The notes: generated by a model from the sequence alone, not told the origin. 11,761 nucleotides of DNA from Myxococcales bacterium (GCA_021848865.1 JAJZTO010000048.1:1-11761), one strand, 5' to 3'; positions 1-10,300 are shown, numbered from the stretch's first letter. Numbers and translations: made by a program.

Positions 1-7
1 CCGATCT
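1..7 (+). other. Probable sequencing-adapter remnant at the contig edge
   Basis: The first seven bases, CCGATCT, equal the last seven bases of the standard Illumina adapter (ending GCTCTTCCGATCT). They put Arg-Ser before Asn-Asn-Ile-Pro-Val-Val-Gly-Lys, where ActB/PsrB-type proteins normally have Ala-Glu or similar. Genome sequence therefore probably begins at base 8. A chance match of seven bases at an edge is possible but unlikely. Confidence 0.6.
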
Positions 8-636
8 AACAACATCCCGGTGGTGGGCAAGGAGCAGGTGGCCCGCAGCCGCGAGATGCACTGGATCCGGGTGGACCGGTACTTCTCCGGCGCGCCGGAG
101 GAGCCCGAGGTGGTGGCCCAGCCGGTGGCCTGCGTCCACTGCGAGATGGCGCCCTGCGAGTACGTCTGCCCGGTGAACGCCACCGTCCACTCCGACGAGG
201 GGTTGAACGAGATGGTCTACAACCGGTGCGTCGGCACCCGGTACTGCTCCAACAACTGCCCCTACAAGGTCCGGCGCTTCAACTTCTTCGAGTACAACCG
301 GCCCAAGGATCCGGTGGCGCAGCTGCTGATGAACCCGGACGTCACGGTGCGGCCGCGCGGCGTGATGGAGAAGTGCACCTACTGCGTGCAGCGCATCGAG
401 CGCCACCGCATCGCCGCCCGGGTGGCGGAGCGGCCGCTGCGCGACGGCGAGATCCAGACCGCCTGCCAGCAGGCCTGCCCGGCCCAGGCCATCCGCTTCG
501 GCGACCTCAACGACCCCGGGTCGCGGGTCGCGGCCTGGCACGGCGACGAGCGGCGCTACGACCTGCTGCACGAGCTCGGCACCCGGCCCCGCACCGCCTA
601 CCTGGTGCGGCTGCGCAACCCCAACCCGGAGCTGGC

Positions 637-640
<4 letters not shown>
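2..640 (+). CDS. actB: ACIII subunit ActB, C-terminal iron-sulfur domain (5'-truncated by window edge)
   Basis: Iron-sulfur part of the large peripheral ActB subunit of Alternative Complex III, which carries electrons from quinol oxidised at ActC towards the cytochrome c subunits. The frame is open to the left edge, so no start codon belongs to this piece. Seen: CVHCEMAPCEYVCP (131-172), a second cluster group beginning CVGTRYCSNNCP (from 227), CTYC (374-385) and CQQACP (464-481). This is the alternating four-cluster pattern of the PsrB/DmsB-like ferredoxin subunits. The conserved NNIPVVGKEQ and REMHWIRVDRYF stretches precede them. The first cysteine group and the molybdopterin-oxidoreductase-like N-terminal domain typical of ActB must lie upstream of the window. 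The stop overlaps the actC start (ATGA). The first two codons are probably adapter sequence and not genome. A free-standing PsrB-type subunit is the alternative, but the actC-F neighbours make ActB much more likely. Confidence 0.93.
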
Positions 641-2043
<1,403 letters not shown>

Positions 2044-2049
2044 GCGGCC

Positions 2050-2580
2050 ATGGCGAGCTACGTGCTGGGAGAGTTCGCGGACGACGCGGCCATCTGCGCC
2101 GCGGCGCGCAGCCTGCGGGAGGCGGGGGTCGCCGCGCTGGACGCCCACTCGCCGGTGCCCATCCACGGCATCGACGAGGCGCTGGCCCTGCCGCGCTCCC
2201 CGGTGCCGCTCATCGCCCTGGTCGGCGTCCTCCTGGGCGGCAGCGGCGGCTATCTCATGATGTGGTGGATGAACGCGGTGGACTACGTCATCGACGTGGG
2301 CGGCCGCCCGGCCCACGCCGCGCCGGCCTTCGTCCCCATCACCTTCGAGACCACCGTCCTCACCGCCGCGGTCTTCATCGTCGGCGGCCTGTTCGCGCTG
2401 GCCGGCTTCCCGCGGCTGCACCACCCGGTCTTCGAGGTGGAGGCCTTCCGGACCGCCAGCGTGGACGGGCTCTGGCTCTCGGCCGAGGTGGAGCCGGGGC
2501 GCGCCGAGGCCGTGGCCGGGGAGCTGCGCCGGCTCGGCGCCCGGCAGGTGAGCCGGGTGGACGAGGAGGAGGAGCCATGA
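2050..2580 (+). CDS. actD: ACIII subunit ActD, DUF3341 membrane protein
   Basis: ActD subunit of Alternative Complex III, 176 aa, the usual size for the DUF3341 family. It is a non-redox subunit that packs against the ActC/ActF membrane core; its exact role is not settled. Seen: the family signature HSPVPIHGIDEAL (33-45), two hydrophobic helices (about 52-75 and 98-121), FVPITFETTVL between them, PRLHHPVF (121-128), and a C-terminal soluble domain ending in an acidic DEEEEP tail. The loop between the helices is where the family's conserved P-x-F-x-P-x-T-F-E motif sits. It starts six bases after the actC stop, the only sizeable gap within the act genes, and lacks a clear Shine-Dalgarno, so translation may be coupled. 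The stop overlaps the actE start. Confidence 0.95.
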   Translation: MASYVLGEFADDAAICAAARSLREAGVAALDAHSPVPIHGIDEALALPRSPVPLIALVGVLLGGSGGYLMMWWMNAVDYVIDVGGRPAHAAPAFVPITFETTVLTAAVFIVGGLFALAGFPRLHHPVFEVEAFRTASVDGLWLSAEVEPGRAEAVAGELRRLGARQVSRVDEEEEP

Positions 2581-3146
2581 GGTGGGCCCTGGCCGCCCTG
2601 GCCCTGCTCGCGGCCGGCTGCGACGTGCTCGACCCGATGTGGGTCCAGCAGAAGGCCAAGCCCTACCGGCCCAGCCCGCTCTACCCGGACGGCATCGAGA
2701 TGCGGGCGGCGCCGGAGGGGACGCTGGCCCGGGAGGAGCTCCACCCGGCCGACCTCGCCACCGGGCTCGGCGCCGACGGCAAGCCGCTGGCGCGGGACCC
2801 GCTGCCGCCGAGCCGCGAGCGCCTGGAGCTGGGCCGCAGGCGCTTCGAGGTGACCTGCGCCGCCTGCCACGGCCTGCTCGGCGACGGCGACTCGCCGGTG
2901 GCCCGGAACATGTCGCTGCGGGCGCCCCCCTCGCTGCACCTCAAGGTGCGGAACCCCGACGGCTACTTCTACCGGGTGATCGCCGAGGGGTACGGCTTCA
3001 TGCCCTCCTACGCCACGGCGCTCACCGTGGAGGAGCGCTGGGCGGTGGTGGACTACCTGCGGGCCCTGCAGCTCAGCCAGCGCGCCCGCCTGGACCTGGT
3101 GCCCCCGGCCGAGCGGGCACGGCTGCAGCGGGGAGAGGCGCGATGA
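2577..3146 (+). CDS. actE: ACIII subunit ActE, monoheme cytochrome c lipoprotein
   Basis: Monoheme cytochrome c of Alternative Complex III, 189 aa, on the periplasmic face; it takes electrons from the ActB/pentaheme ActA side and is a plausible donor to the caa3 oxidase encoded downstream. Seen: a short signal peptide with a lipobox LLAAGC, making Cys15 the predicted acylated residue; YRPSPLYPDG near 30-39, a stretch common in these proteins; the heme site CAACH at Cys94-Cys97-His98; and a likely axial Met142 in GFMPSY, followed by the C-terminal helix VEERWAVVDYLRALQ typical of class I cytochromes c. ATG 2577 overlaps the actD stop and is preceded by GAGGAGGAG (2566-2574), which supports this start and the very short signal peptide. 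The stop overlaps actF. Confidence 0.95.
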   Translation: MRWALAALALLAAGCDVLDPMWVQQKAKPYRPSPLYPDGIEMRAAPEGTLAREELHPADLATGLGADGKPLARDPLPPSRERLELGRRRFEVTCAACHGLLGDGDSPVARNMSLRAPPSLHLKVRNPDGYFYRVIAEGYGFMPSYATALTVEERWAVVDYLRALQLSQRARLDLVPPAERARLQRGEAR

Positions 3147-4315
3147 GCGAGCCGCGCGTCGAGGGCGGGCGGGGGCTGGTGGCGCGGGCCGCCCTGGTGG
3201 CCGCCGCCGGGCTGGGGCTCACCGCGGTGGGGGCGGCGCTGGACCTGCGCCGTGCCCTGGCCGCCTACCACACCGCCTTCACCTTCTGGGCCGGCACCGC
3301 GGTGGGCGCGCTGATCCTGCTCGGCGCCTTCCACGCCACCAAGGCGCGCTGGATGGTGCTGGTGCGCCGGGTGGTGGAGGTGGTCGCCACCACCAGCCTG
3401 GTCTTCGTGCCGCTCTTCCTCCCGGTGGCGCTGGGGGCGCGCCGCATCTTCCCCTGGCTGGAGCCGGACCGCCTCCCCGGCGAGCTGCGCCGGCTGGCCG
3501 AGCACCGGGCCCCCTACCTGAACCTCCCCTTCTTCCTGCTGCGGGCGGCCCTCTACCTGGTGGCCTGGGCGGTGGTCTCCCACCTGCTGTGGCGCTGGTC
3601 GGTGCGCCAGGACCGGGAGCGGGGCGTGGCGCTCACCGCGCGCCAGCGCCGCCTCGGGATCGGATCGCTGCCGCTGCTGGCGGTGACCATCACCTTCGCC
3701 GCCATCGACTGGCAGGAGTCGCTCGACCTCCACCACGCCTCCACCATCTTCGGCGTCTACTACTTCGCGGGCAGCTTCCTGGCGGCGATCTCGGTGGTGA
3801 TCCTGGCCCTCTACGCCCTGCGGCGCGAGCCGGCGCTCGCGGGGCTCACCGCCGACCACTGGCACTCGCTCGGCAAGCTGCTCCTCGCCTTCACCGCCTT
3901 CTGGGCCTACATCGCCTTCTCCCAGTACATGCTCATCTGGATCGCCAACCTCCCGGCGGAGGTCCCCTTCTTCATCCACCGCACCCGGGGCGCGTGGGGC
4001 GTGGTGGGCGTCCTGCTCGTCCTCTTCCACTTCGCCGTGCCCTTCTTCCTGCTGCTCTCGCGCGACCTGAAGCGCGACCCGCGGAAGCTGGCGGCCCTGG
4101 CGGCCTGGCAGCTGGCGATGCACTGGCTCGACGTCTACTACACGATGATGCCGGCGGCGTACCCGTCGCCGGCGCCCCACTGGACCGACCTCACCGCCCT
4201 CCTGGGCGTGGGCGCGGCGGCGCTGGCCTTCGCCGCCTGGCGCCTGCGCCAGGGCGCGGCGGTGCCGGTGGGCGACCCCTACCTCGAGGACTCGCTGAGG
4301 TACCAGCCCCAATGA
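3143..4315 (+). CDS. actF: ACIII subunit ActF, NrfD-like membrane protein
   Basis: Second large membrane subunit of Alternative Complex III, 390 aa, distantly related to ActC; it lacks known cofactors and is thought to contribute to proton movement or complex stability. Seen: multiple hydrophobic helices (about ten by eye) and the family stretches DWQESLDLHHASTIFGVYYF (189-208) and FWAYIAFSQYMLIWIANLP (253-271), followed by R280 and the conserved C-terminal PVGDPYLEDSL (375-385). The family usually has DW-x-x-SLDPHW-x-STIFG, so the Pro-His-Trp has become Leu-His-His here. Length is slightly below the roughly 400-450 usual for the family. ATG 3143 overlaps the actE stop; GGGGAG at 3130-3135 is a good ribosome binding site. 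The stop overlaps the next gene. Confidence 0.94.
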   Translation: MSEPRVEGGRGLVARAALVAAAGLGLTAVGAALDLRRALAAYHTAFTFWAGTAVGALILLGAFHATKARWMVLVRRVVEVVATTSLVFVPLFLPVALGARRIFPWLEPDRLPGELRRLAEHRAPYLNLPFFLLRAALYLVAWAVVSHLLWRWSVRQDRERGVALTARQRRLGIGSLPLLAVTITFAAIDWQESLDLHHASTIFGVYYFAGSFLAAISVVILALYALRREPALAGLTADHWHSLGKLLLAFTAFWAYIAFSQYMLIWIANLPAEVPFFIHRTRGAWGVVGVLLVLFHFAVPFFLLLSRDLKRDPRKLAALAAWQLAMHWLDVYYTMMPAAYPSPAPHWTDLTALLGVGAAALAFAAWRLRQGAAVPVGDPYLEDSLRYQPQ

Positions 4316-4686
4316 GCGAACACGCGCACGCGCCGGGCGGCCATCCGCCCGCCGAGGCCGACCGCATCCACCCCGGCCGGATCCTCCTGGTGGGGATGGC
4401 CTCGCTGCTGATCTTCGCCGCCGCCAGCACCGTGACCGTGCTCTACATGCGCCGGGCCCAGGCCGGCCTGAACCCGGCCTTCCCGGTGATGCCCGCCGCC
4501 GCCGGGGAGGCCAAGATCGGCCTCGTCGAGCAGCAGCTCTTCGAGAACGCCGACCGGGCGACGACCCTGCGGGAGGAGAAGGAGCGCCGGCTCCACTCCT
4601 ACGGCTGGGTGGACCGCGAGGCCGGGCTGGCCCACCTCCCCATCGACCGGGCGATGGAGCTCTTCCTCCAGGGGGAGCGGCCGTGA
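4312..4686 (+). CDS. Small single-pass membrane protein between actF and sco, function unknown
   Basis: A 124-aa protein whose function I do not recognise. Seen: a His-rich N-terminus (SEHAHAPGGHPP), one transmembrane helix at about 23-46, a Pro/Ala linker, then a soluble segment KIGLVEQQLFENADRATTLR, and a C-terminal block RRLHSYGWVDREAGLAHLP (92-110) followed by IDRAMELFLQ. From memory, this Tyr-Gly-Trp-Val-Asp ... Ile-Pro-Ile-Asp-Arg-Ala-Met block recurs in small proteins encoded beside SCO/ACIII genes in other phyla, but none has an assigned role that I know of. Topology is probably N-in with the C-terminal block in the periplasm. Its place between ACIII and the copper chaperone suggests an assembly factor or a small accessory subunit; that is inference. 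ATG 4312 overlaps the actF stop (ATGA), and its own stop overlaps the GTG of sco. Confidence 0.88.
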   Translation: MSEHAHAPGGHPPAEADRIHPGRILLVGMASLLIFAAASTVTVLYMRRAQAGLNPAFPVMPAAAGEAKIGLVEQQLFENADRATTLREEKERRLHSYGWVDREAGLAHLPIDRAMELFLQGERP

Positions 4687-5531
4687 CCCGCGCGCTGCGC
4701 GCCGCCGGGATGCTCGCGGCCCTGGCGGCCGCCGCGCCGGCCGCGGCCATCCCCTTCAAGGAGCCGCCGGTCCCGGCCGCCCCGGTCTCCGGGGTGCTGC
4801 CGGCCGAGCTGGAGGGCGTCGAGATCCGCGAGCGGCTCGGCGAGAAGGTGCCGCTCGACGCCACCTTCACCGGGCCCGACGGCAGGCCGGTGCGCCTCGG
4901 CGACCTCTTCGCCCGGGGCAAGCCGGTGGTGCTCTCGCTGGTCTACTACGACTGCCCCATGCTCTGCGGACTGCTGCTCTCCGGGGAGGCGCGCGCCCTC
5001 CGGGAGATGGGGCTCGAGCTGGGGCGCGACTACCAGGCGGTGACCATCTCCTTCGCGCCGCGGGAGACCAGCCGGCAGGCGGCGGAGCGGCAGCGCGGCT
5101 ACCTGCAGGCGATCGGGCGGCCCGGCGCCGCCGCCGACTGGCCCTTCCTCACCGGCGAGGAGCCGGAGATCCGCAAGGTCACCGAGGCGGTGGGCTTCGG
5201 CTACGCCTACGACGCCCGGACCCGGCAGTACGCCCACCCGGCGGCGATCTTCGTCCTCGGGCCCGACGGCAAGGTCTCGCGCTACCTCTACGGCATCGAC
5301 TTCCCGCCCCGCGACCTCCGGCTGGCGGTGGTGGAGGCCGGCCAGGGCCGGGTCGGCACCAGCTTCGACAAGCTGCTGCTCACCTGCTACCGCTACGACC
5401 CCTCCAGCCGGCGCTACGAGCCCTACGTCATGGGCTTCGTCCGCGTCGCCGCCCTGTCGGTGCTCGGGGCGCTGGCCGTGACCCTCGCCGTCTTCTGGAG
5501 ACGGGAAGTGAAGCGGGGGACCGTCCGATGA
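4683..5531 (+). CDS. sco: SCO1/SenC-family copper chaperone with C-terminal membrane anchor
   Basis: SCO-family thioredoxin-fold protein, 282 aa, which delivers copper to, or reduces, the CuA site of CoxB encoded immediately downstream. Seen: an N-terminal hydrophobic Ala-rich stretch (about 1-22) resembling a cleavable signal; the copper-binding motif DCPMLC with Cys91 and Cys95 after VVLSLVYY; the conserved distal His185 in RQYAHPAAIF; GPDGKVSRYLYG; and a C-terminal hydrophobic helix (about 249-272) followed by basic residues. Cys91/Cys95/His185 are the three metal ligands expected in SCO proteins. Most SCO proteins are anchored at the N-terminus, so anchoring here is probably by the C-terminal helix. 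The start is GTG 4683 (GTGA overlap with the preceding stop), supported by GGGGGAG at 4671-4677; there is no better ATG before the signal. Confidence 0.95.
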   Translation: MTRALRAAGMLAALAAAAPAAAIPFKEPPVPAAPVSGVLPAELEGVEIRERLGEKVPLDATFTGPDGRPVRLGDLFARGKPVVLSLVYYDCPMLCGLLLSGEARALREMGLELGRDYQAVTISFAPRETSRQAAERQRGYLQAIGRPGAAADWPFLTGEEPEIRKVTEAVGFGYAYDARTRQYAHPAAIFVLGPDGKVSRYLYGIDFPPRDLRLAVVEAGQGRVGTSFDKLLLTCYRYDPSSRRYEPYVMGFVRVAALSVLGALAVTLAVFWRREVKRGTVR

Positions 5532-6554
5532 ACGAGCTGATGCGGCGGATGCTGTTCCTCCCCGAGCAGGGGTCGGCCTACGCGCAGCAGGTGGACCGGC
5601 TCCACTACTTCGTCATCACCATGACGATGGTGGGCTTCGCCGGCGTGGCCGCCACGGTGCTCTGGTTCGTGATCCGCTACCGGCGGCGCGCCGAGGGCGA
5701 GCCCACCCCCACCGTCGAGCCGCGCCCCATCCACGAGGTGCTCTTCGTGGGCGGCCCGCTGGCCCTGTTCCTGCTCTGGTTCGCCATCGGCTACCCGCTC
5801 TTCGTCCGGCTCCAGACCCCGCCCCGGGACGCCATGGACGTCTACGTCATGGGCAAGAAGTGGATGTGGAAGTTCGCCTACCCGGGCGGCCCCAACGACA
5901 TGGACGACCTCCACGTCCCGGCGGGCCGGCCGGTCCGGCTGCTCATCACCTCGCGCGACGTGATCCACTCCTTCTACCTGCCGGCCTTCCGGCTGAAGCA
6001 GGACGCGCTGCCGGGCCGCTACACCGAGACCTGGTTCCAGGCCGACAAGCCGGGGCGCTACGAGATCTTCTGCGCCGAGTACTGCGGGCTGGGCCACTCC
6101 GCCATGCTGGGGACGCTGGTGGTGATGGAGCCGGAGAAGTTCGACGCCTGGATGACCGAGGCGCGCCGCTCGCCGGTGGTGGCGGCGGCGCAGGACACGC
6201 CCGACGCCGCCGCCAGCCCCATCGCCACGCTGGCCCAGCAGGGACGCACCCTGGCGGTGGAGTACGGCTGCGTGAAGTGCCACTCGGTGGACGGCACCCG
6301 CCACATCGGCCCGAGCTGGCTCGACCTCTACCTCCGCAAGGAGCCGCTGGAGGGCGGCGGCACGGTGGTGGCGGACGAGGGCTACCTCACCGAGTCGATG
6401 ATGGATCCCCGCGCCAAGGTGGTGAAGGGGTTCGACCCGGTGATGCCCACCTTCCAGGGGCGCATCCCCGGCCCGGAGGTCGCCGCCATCGTCGAGTTCA
6501 TCAAGACCCTTCGCACCGACGCGGTGCACCCCGCACCCACCCCAGGTCGCGCCT

Positions 6555-8212
<1,658 letters not shown>

Positions 8213-8213
<1 letters not shown>

Positions 8214-8848
8214 TGCCGGCCGCCGGGTCGCACGTCGCCCACCACTTCCCCGACCTGGAGGTCCAGTCCCACGCCGCGCGGCTGGGGATGTGGCTCTTCC
8301 TGGCCACCGAGGTGCTGCTCTTCGCCGGGCTGTTCACGGCCTACGCCCTCTACCGGATGCTGTACCCCTCCGCCTTCCTCGGGGCCTCGAAGCTCATCGA
8401 GACCTCGATGGGCGCGCTGAACACCGTGGTGCTCATCACCTCGTCGCTGACGGTGGCGCTGGCCTTCCACTACTCGCGCCAGTCCCGCAACCGCCTGGCG
8501 GCGCTGCTGCTCGTGGTCACCATCGGCCTGGGCTTCGTCTTCCTGGGGGTGAAGGCGGTCGAGTACGCCCACCACTTCCACGAGGGCCACCTGCCGGGCC
8601 GCTTCTACCACTACGCCGGCCTGCAGGTGCCGGGCGCGCCGATGTTCTTCACCGTCTACTTCCTGATGACCGGGCTGCACGGGATCCACGTGGTCATCGG
8701 CATGGGGGTGCTGACCTGGCTGGCCGTCGGGGCCTGGCGCGGCGCCTACGGCGGCGACTACACCACGCCCATCGAGGTGGGCGGGATGTACTGGCACCTG
8801 GTGGACCTCATCTGGATCTTCCTCTTCCCGCTGCTCTACCTCATCTGA
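8213..8848 (+). CDS. coxC: Cytochrome c oxidase subunit III
   Basis: Subunit III of the caa3 oxidase, 211 aa; it packs against subunit I and helps sustain proton uptake and turnover. Seen: about five membrane helices, consistent with the short bacterial form, and family motifs GMWLFLATEVLLFAGLF (25-41, with Glu33), FLGVKAVEY (110-118, with Glu117), YFLMTGLHGIHVVIG (149-163) and YWHLVDLIWIFLFPLLYL (193-210). The N-terminal His-rich AHHFPDLEVQSHA probably lies in the cytoplasm. ATG 8213 uses the last base of the coxA stop (TGATG) and has GGGGAGGG at 8200-8207, a strong ribosome binding site that decides the start. The protein ends two residues after the last helix. Confidence 0.97.
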
Positions 8849-8859
8849 CGAAGGGGCCC

Positions 8860-9243
8860 ATGTCCGCCGAGACCGAGCACAAGCACGCCGGGCCGGGCCG
8901 CTACCTGGCGGTCTGGATCGCCCTGCTCCTCTTCACCGCGCTCACCGTGGCGCTCGGCCGGATGCACCTGGCCGGCAGCTGGGGCCTGCTGGTGGCGCTG
9001 GCCATCGCGGTGGTGAAGTCCACGCTGGTGGTGCTCTTCTTCATGCACCTCTGGGATCACGGCGGCGCCAACCGCCTGGTGCTCGCCACCACCCTGGTCT
9101 TCGTGGCGCTGCTCATCGGCCTGGTGCTCCTCGACAGCGCCACCCGCTTCCCGCTCGCGAACCCGCCCACCGAGGCGACGATGCGGCTCATGCCGCCCGG
9201 CCCCGGGGCGGCGCCGCGCGCGGTCCCGGCGGCGGAGCCCTGA
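8860..9243 (+). CDS. ctaF: Cytochrome c oxidase subunit IV (small, prokaryotic COX4/CtaF type)
   Basis: Small subunit IV of the caa3 oxidase, 127 aa. Seen: three membrane helices (about 14-33, 41-62 and 72-92), with the family signature VALAIAVVKSTLVVLFFMHL at 45-64. A polar, Pro/Ala-rich tail of about 30 residues (98-127) extends beyond the last helix, making this protein somewhat longer than the roughly 95-110 aa usual for the family; whether the tail matters is unknown. It starts 11 bases after coxC with AAGGGG at 8851-8856 as ribosome binding site, so it is the last gene of the respiratory block. The next gene is 172 bases away. Confidence 0.93.
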   Translation: MSAETEHKHAGPGRYLAVWIALLLFTALTVALGRMHLAGSWGLLVALAIAVVKSTLVVLFFMHLWDHGGANRLVLATTLVFVALLIGLVLLDSATRFPLANPPTEATMRLMPPGPGAAPRAVPAAEP

Positions 9244-9249
9244 CGCCCA

Positions 9250-9284
9250 GCGCCGGCGAAGCGGCAGTGGAAGGCCGCCGGCGC
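9250..9284 (+). terminator. Possible hairpin after the oxidase operon
   Basis: Inverted repeat GCGCCGGC (9250-9257) and GCCGGCGC (9277-9284), a perfect 8-bp GC stem with a 19-base loop, starting six bases after the ctaF stop. There is no T-run afterwards, so this is at best a weak or factor-assisted terminator or an mRNA 3'-end protecting structure. In DNA of this GC content such repeats also arise by chance. The rest of 9285-9387 shows no convincing promoter; it includes a nine-base-period repeat of ACCGACGG at 9315-9322 and 9324-9331. Confidence 0.35.
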
Positions 9285-9387
9285 GGTGGGGAACGCGCGC
9301 ACACGGGCCGGGCCACCGACGGGACCGACGGCCTTGTTGCGTTCGGCCGTGCGAGTCTGTCATCGTGCTCCTCGTCTCCCCGTGAAA

Positions 9388-9407
9388 CGGCCGCGAGGTT
9401 GCGGCCG
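9388..9407 (+). promoter_or_regulatory. Hairpin directly upstream of the ribosome binding site of the 71-aa gene
   Basis: Perfect 7-bp stem CGGCCGC (9388-9394) and GCGGCCG (9401-9407) with loop GAGGTT. It ends exactly where the Shine-Dalgarno GGGAGGG (9407-9413) begins, so the structure could influence access to that site or end transcripts coming from upstream. No T-run follows. Function is inferred from position only. Confidence 0.35.
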
Positions 9408-9415
9408 GGAGGGCC

Positions 9416-9631
9416 ATGAAGCTCGACCCCCACAGCGCCGTTCGCACCCTGGCCTGGCTGCTGGCCGCCTGGGCGGTGATCTCGGTGACGGCGGCGGTGG
9501 TGGTCACCCGGTTCTTCCGGGCCCGCGCCCGCCTGAACGACCAGCTCGCCGCCGATGGACGCCGCGAGGACTGGGCGGCGGCGGCCGGCGCGCCCGGCGA
9601 GGCGCCCGGCGTCGAGCGCGCCGCGCGGTAG
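9416..9631 (+). CDS. Small single-pass membrane protein, function unknown
   Basis: A 71-aa protein that I do not recognise. Seen: one hydrophobic helix (about 11-32, TLAWLLAAWAVISVTAAVVV) followed at once by a basic patch RFFRARAR, which predicts a membrane protein with the C-terminus in the cytoplasm; then a polar, Ala/Gly-rich tail. ATG 9416 has a strong GGGAGGG four bases upstream, the main reason to believe it is translated, and its third-position GC is as high as that of its neighbours. It lies 172 bases after the oxidase operon, so it may be transcribed separately or by read-through. Whether it belongs with the oxidase is unknown. The stop lies eight bases from the stop of the convergent macro-domain gene. 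Confidence 0.65.
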   Translation: MKLDPHSAVRTLAWLLAAWAVISVTAAVVVTRFFRARARLNDQLAADGRREDWAAAAGAPGEAPGVERAAR

Positions 9632-9649
9632 GGGCCGCCTCAGGCCCCT
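9630..9649. terminator. Bidirectional hairpin between convergent genes
   Basis: Perfect 7-bp inverted repeat AGGGGCC (9630-9636) and GGCCCCT (9643-9649) with a six-base loop GCCTCA. It spans the stop codons of two genes that converge with only eight bases between them, so the same stem would form in transcripts from either side. No T-run is present on either strand, so classic intrinsic termination is not assured; blocking antisense read-through is a reasonable guess. Confidence 0.5.
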
Positions 9650-10173
9650 CGCGGCGCCCCGAGCTCCCGCTGGTAGGCGCGCCGCGCCTCGTCCGAGAAG
9701 ACGCAGAAGACGGCGCGCTCCAGGCCCGGCCAGCGCGCCAGGCCGGCCCGCACCTCCGCCACCGCGACGCGGGTCGCCGCCTCCAGCGGGTAGCCGAAGG
9801 CGCCGGTGGAGATGGCGGGGAAGGCGATGCTGCGCCAGGAGCGCTCCCCGGCGAGCCGGAGGCTCTCGCGGTAGCAGCGGGCGAGCAGCTCCGGCTCGCC
9901 CCGCCCGCCGCCTTGCCACACCGGGCCGACCGCGTGGATCACGTGGCCGGCCGGGAGCCGGTAGCCGCGGGTGATCTTCGCCTCGCCGGTGGCGGCGCCG
10001 CCCAGGGTGCGGCACTCGGCCAGGAGCTCGGGGCCGGCGGCCCGGTGGATGGCGCCGTCCACGCCGCCGCCGCCGAGCAGCGAGCCGTTGGCGGCGTTGA
10101 CGATCGCGTCCACGGCGAGACGGGTGATGTCTCCCTGGACGATCTCGATCCGGCCGGCGGCCTCCGCGGGCAT
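9640..10173 (-). CDS. ymdB: YmdB/MacroD-like macro-domain protein (O-acetyl-ADP-ribose deacetylase type)
   Basis: Single macro domain, 177 aa, the length and order of motifs of E. coli YmdB. The family binds ADP-ribose, removes the acetyl group from O-acetyl-ADP-ribose and can hydrolyse mono-ADP-ribosyl modifications in the cytoplasm. Seen: QGDITRLAVDAIVNAAN (13-29), with the Asp of GDI for adenine contact and Asn26/Asn29; the glycine loop GGGGVDGAIHRAAGP (34-48), carrying the catalytic-type Asp39 and His43; ATGEAKITRGYRLPA and VIHAVGPVW; and FPAISTGAFGYP for phosphate binding. All expected motifs are intact. The start at 10173 is chosen because family similarity begins a few residues later (RIEIVQGDI); the frame stays open for 64 more codons upstream with Arg/Ala-rich sequence and no homology. 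It converges on the 71-aa gene and diverges from the regulator. Nothing links it to respiration. Confidence 0.94.
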   Translation of the reverse strand: MPAEAAGRIEIVQGDITRLAVDAIVNAANGSLLGGGGVDGAIHRAAGPELLAECRTLGGAATGEAKITRGYRLPAGHVIHAVGPVWQGGGRGEPELLARCYRESLRLAGERSWRSIAFPAISTGAFGYPLEAATRVAVAEVRAGLARWPGLERAVFCVFSDEARRAYQRELGAPRGA

Positions 10174-10300
10174 GGCCCCGGCAGTCTGCGCCCGTGCCCC
10201 GGCGCCTGGCGAGCCTCCTCGGTGGGGGCCCGGCCGGAGCGCCGTACGGTTCCCGGCCGACGCAGGATTTGCGGCGGCCGCCGCGCGGCTTCCCCGCCGG

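Noticed and set aside
3053..4921. Long minus-strand open frame opposite actF to sco (622 codons)
   Set aside because: Same compositional shadow; the plus strand here encodes clearly conserved proteins in frame throughout.
9285..9387. Sigma-70-like promoter around TTGTTG (9334-9339)
   Set aside because: The best -10 partner at suitable spacing is poor, and there is no sigma-54 spacing either; not strong enough to list.
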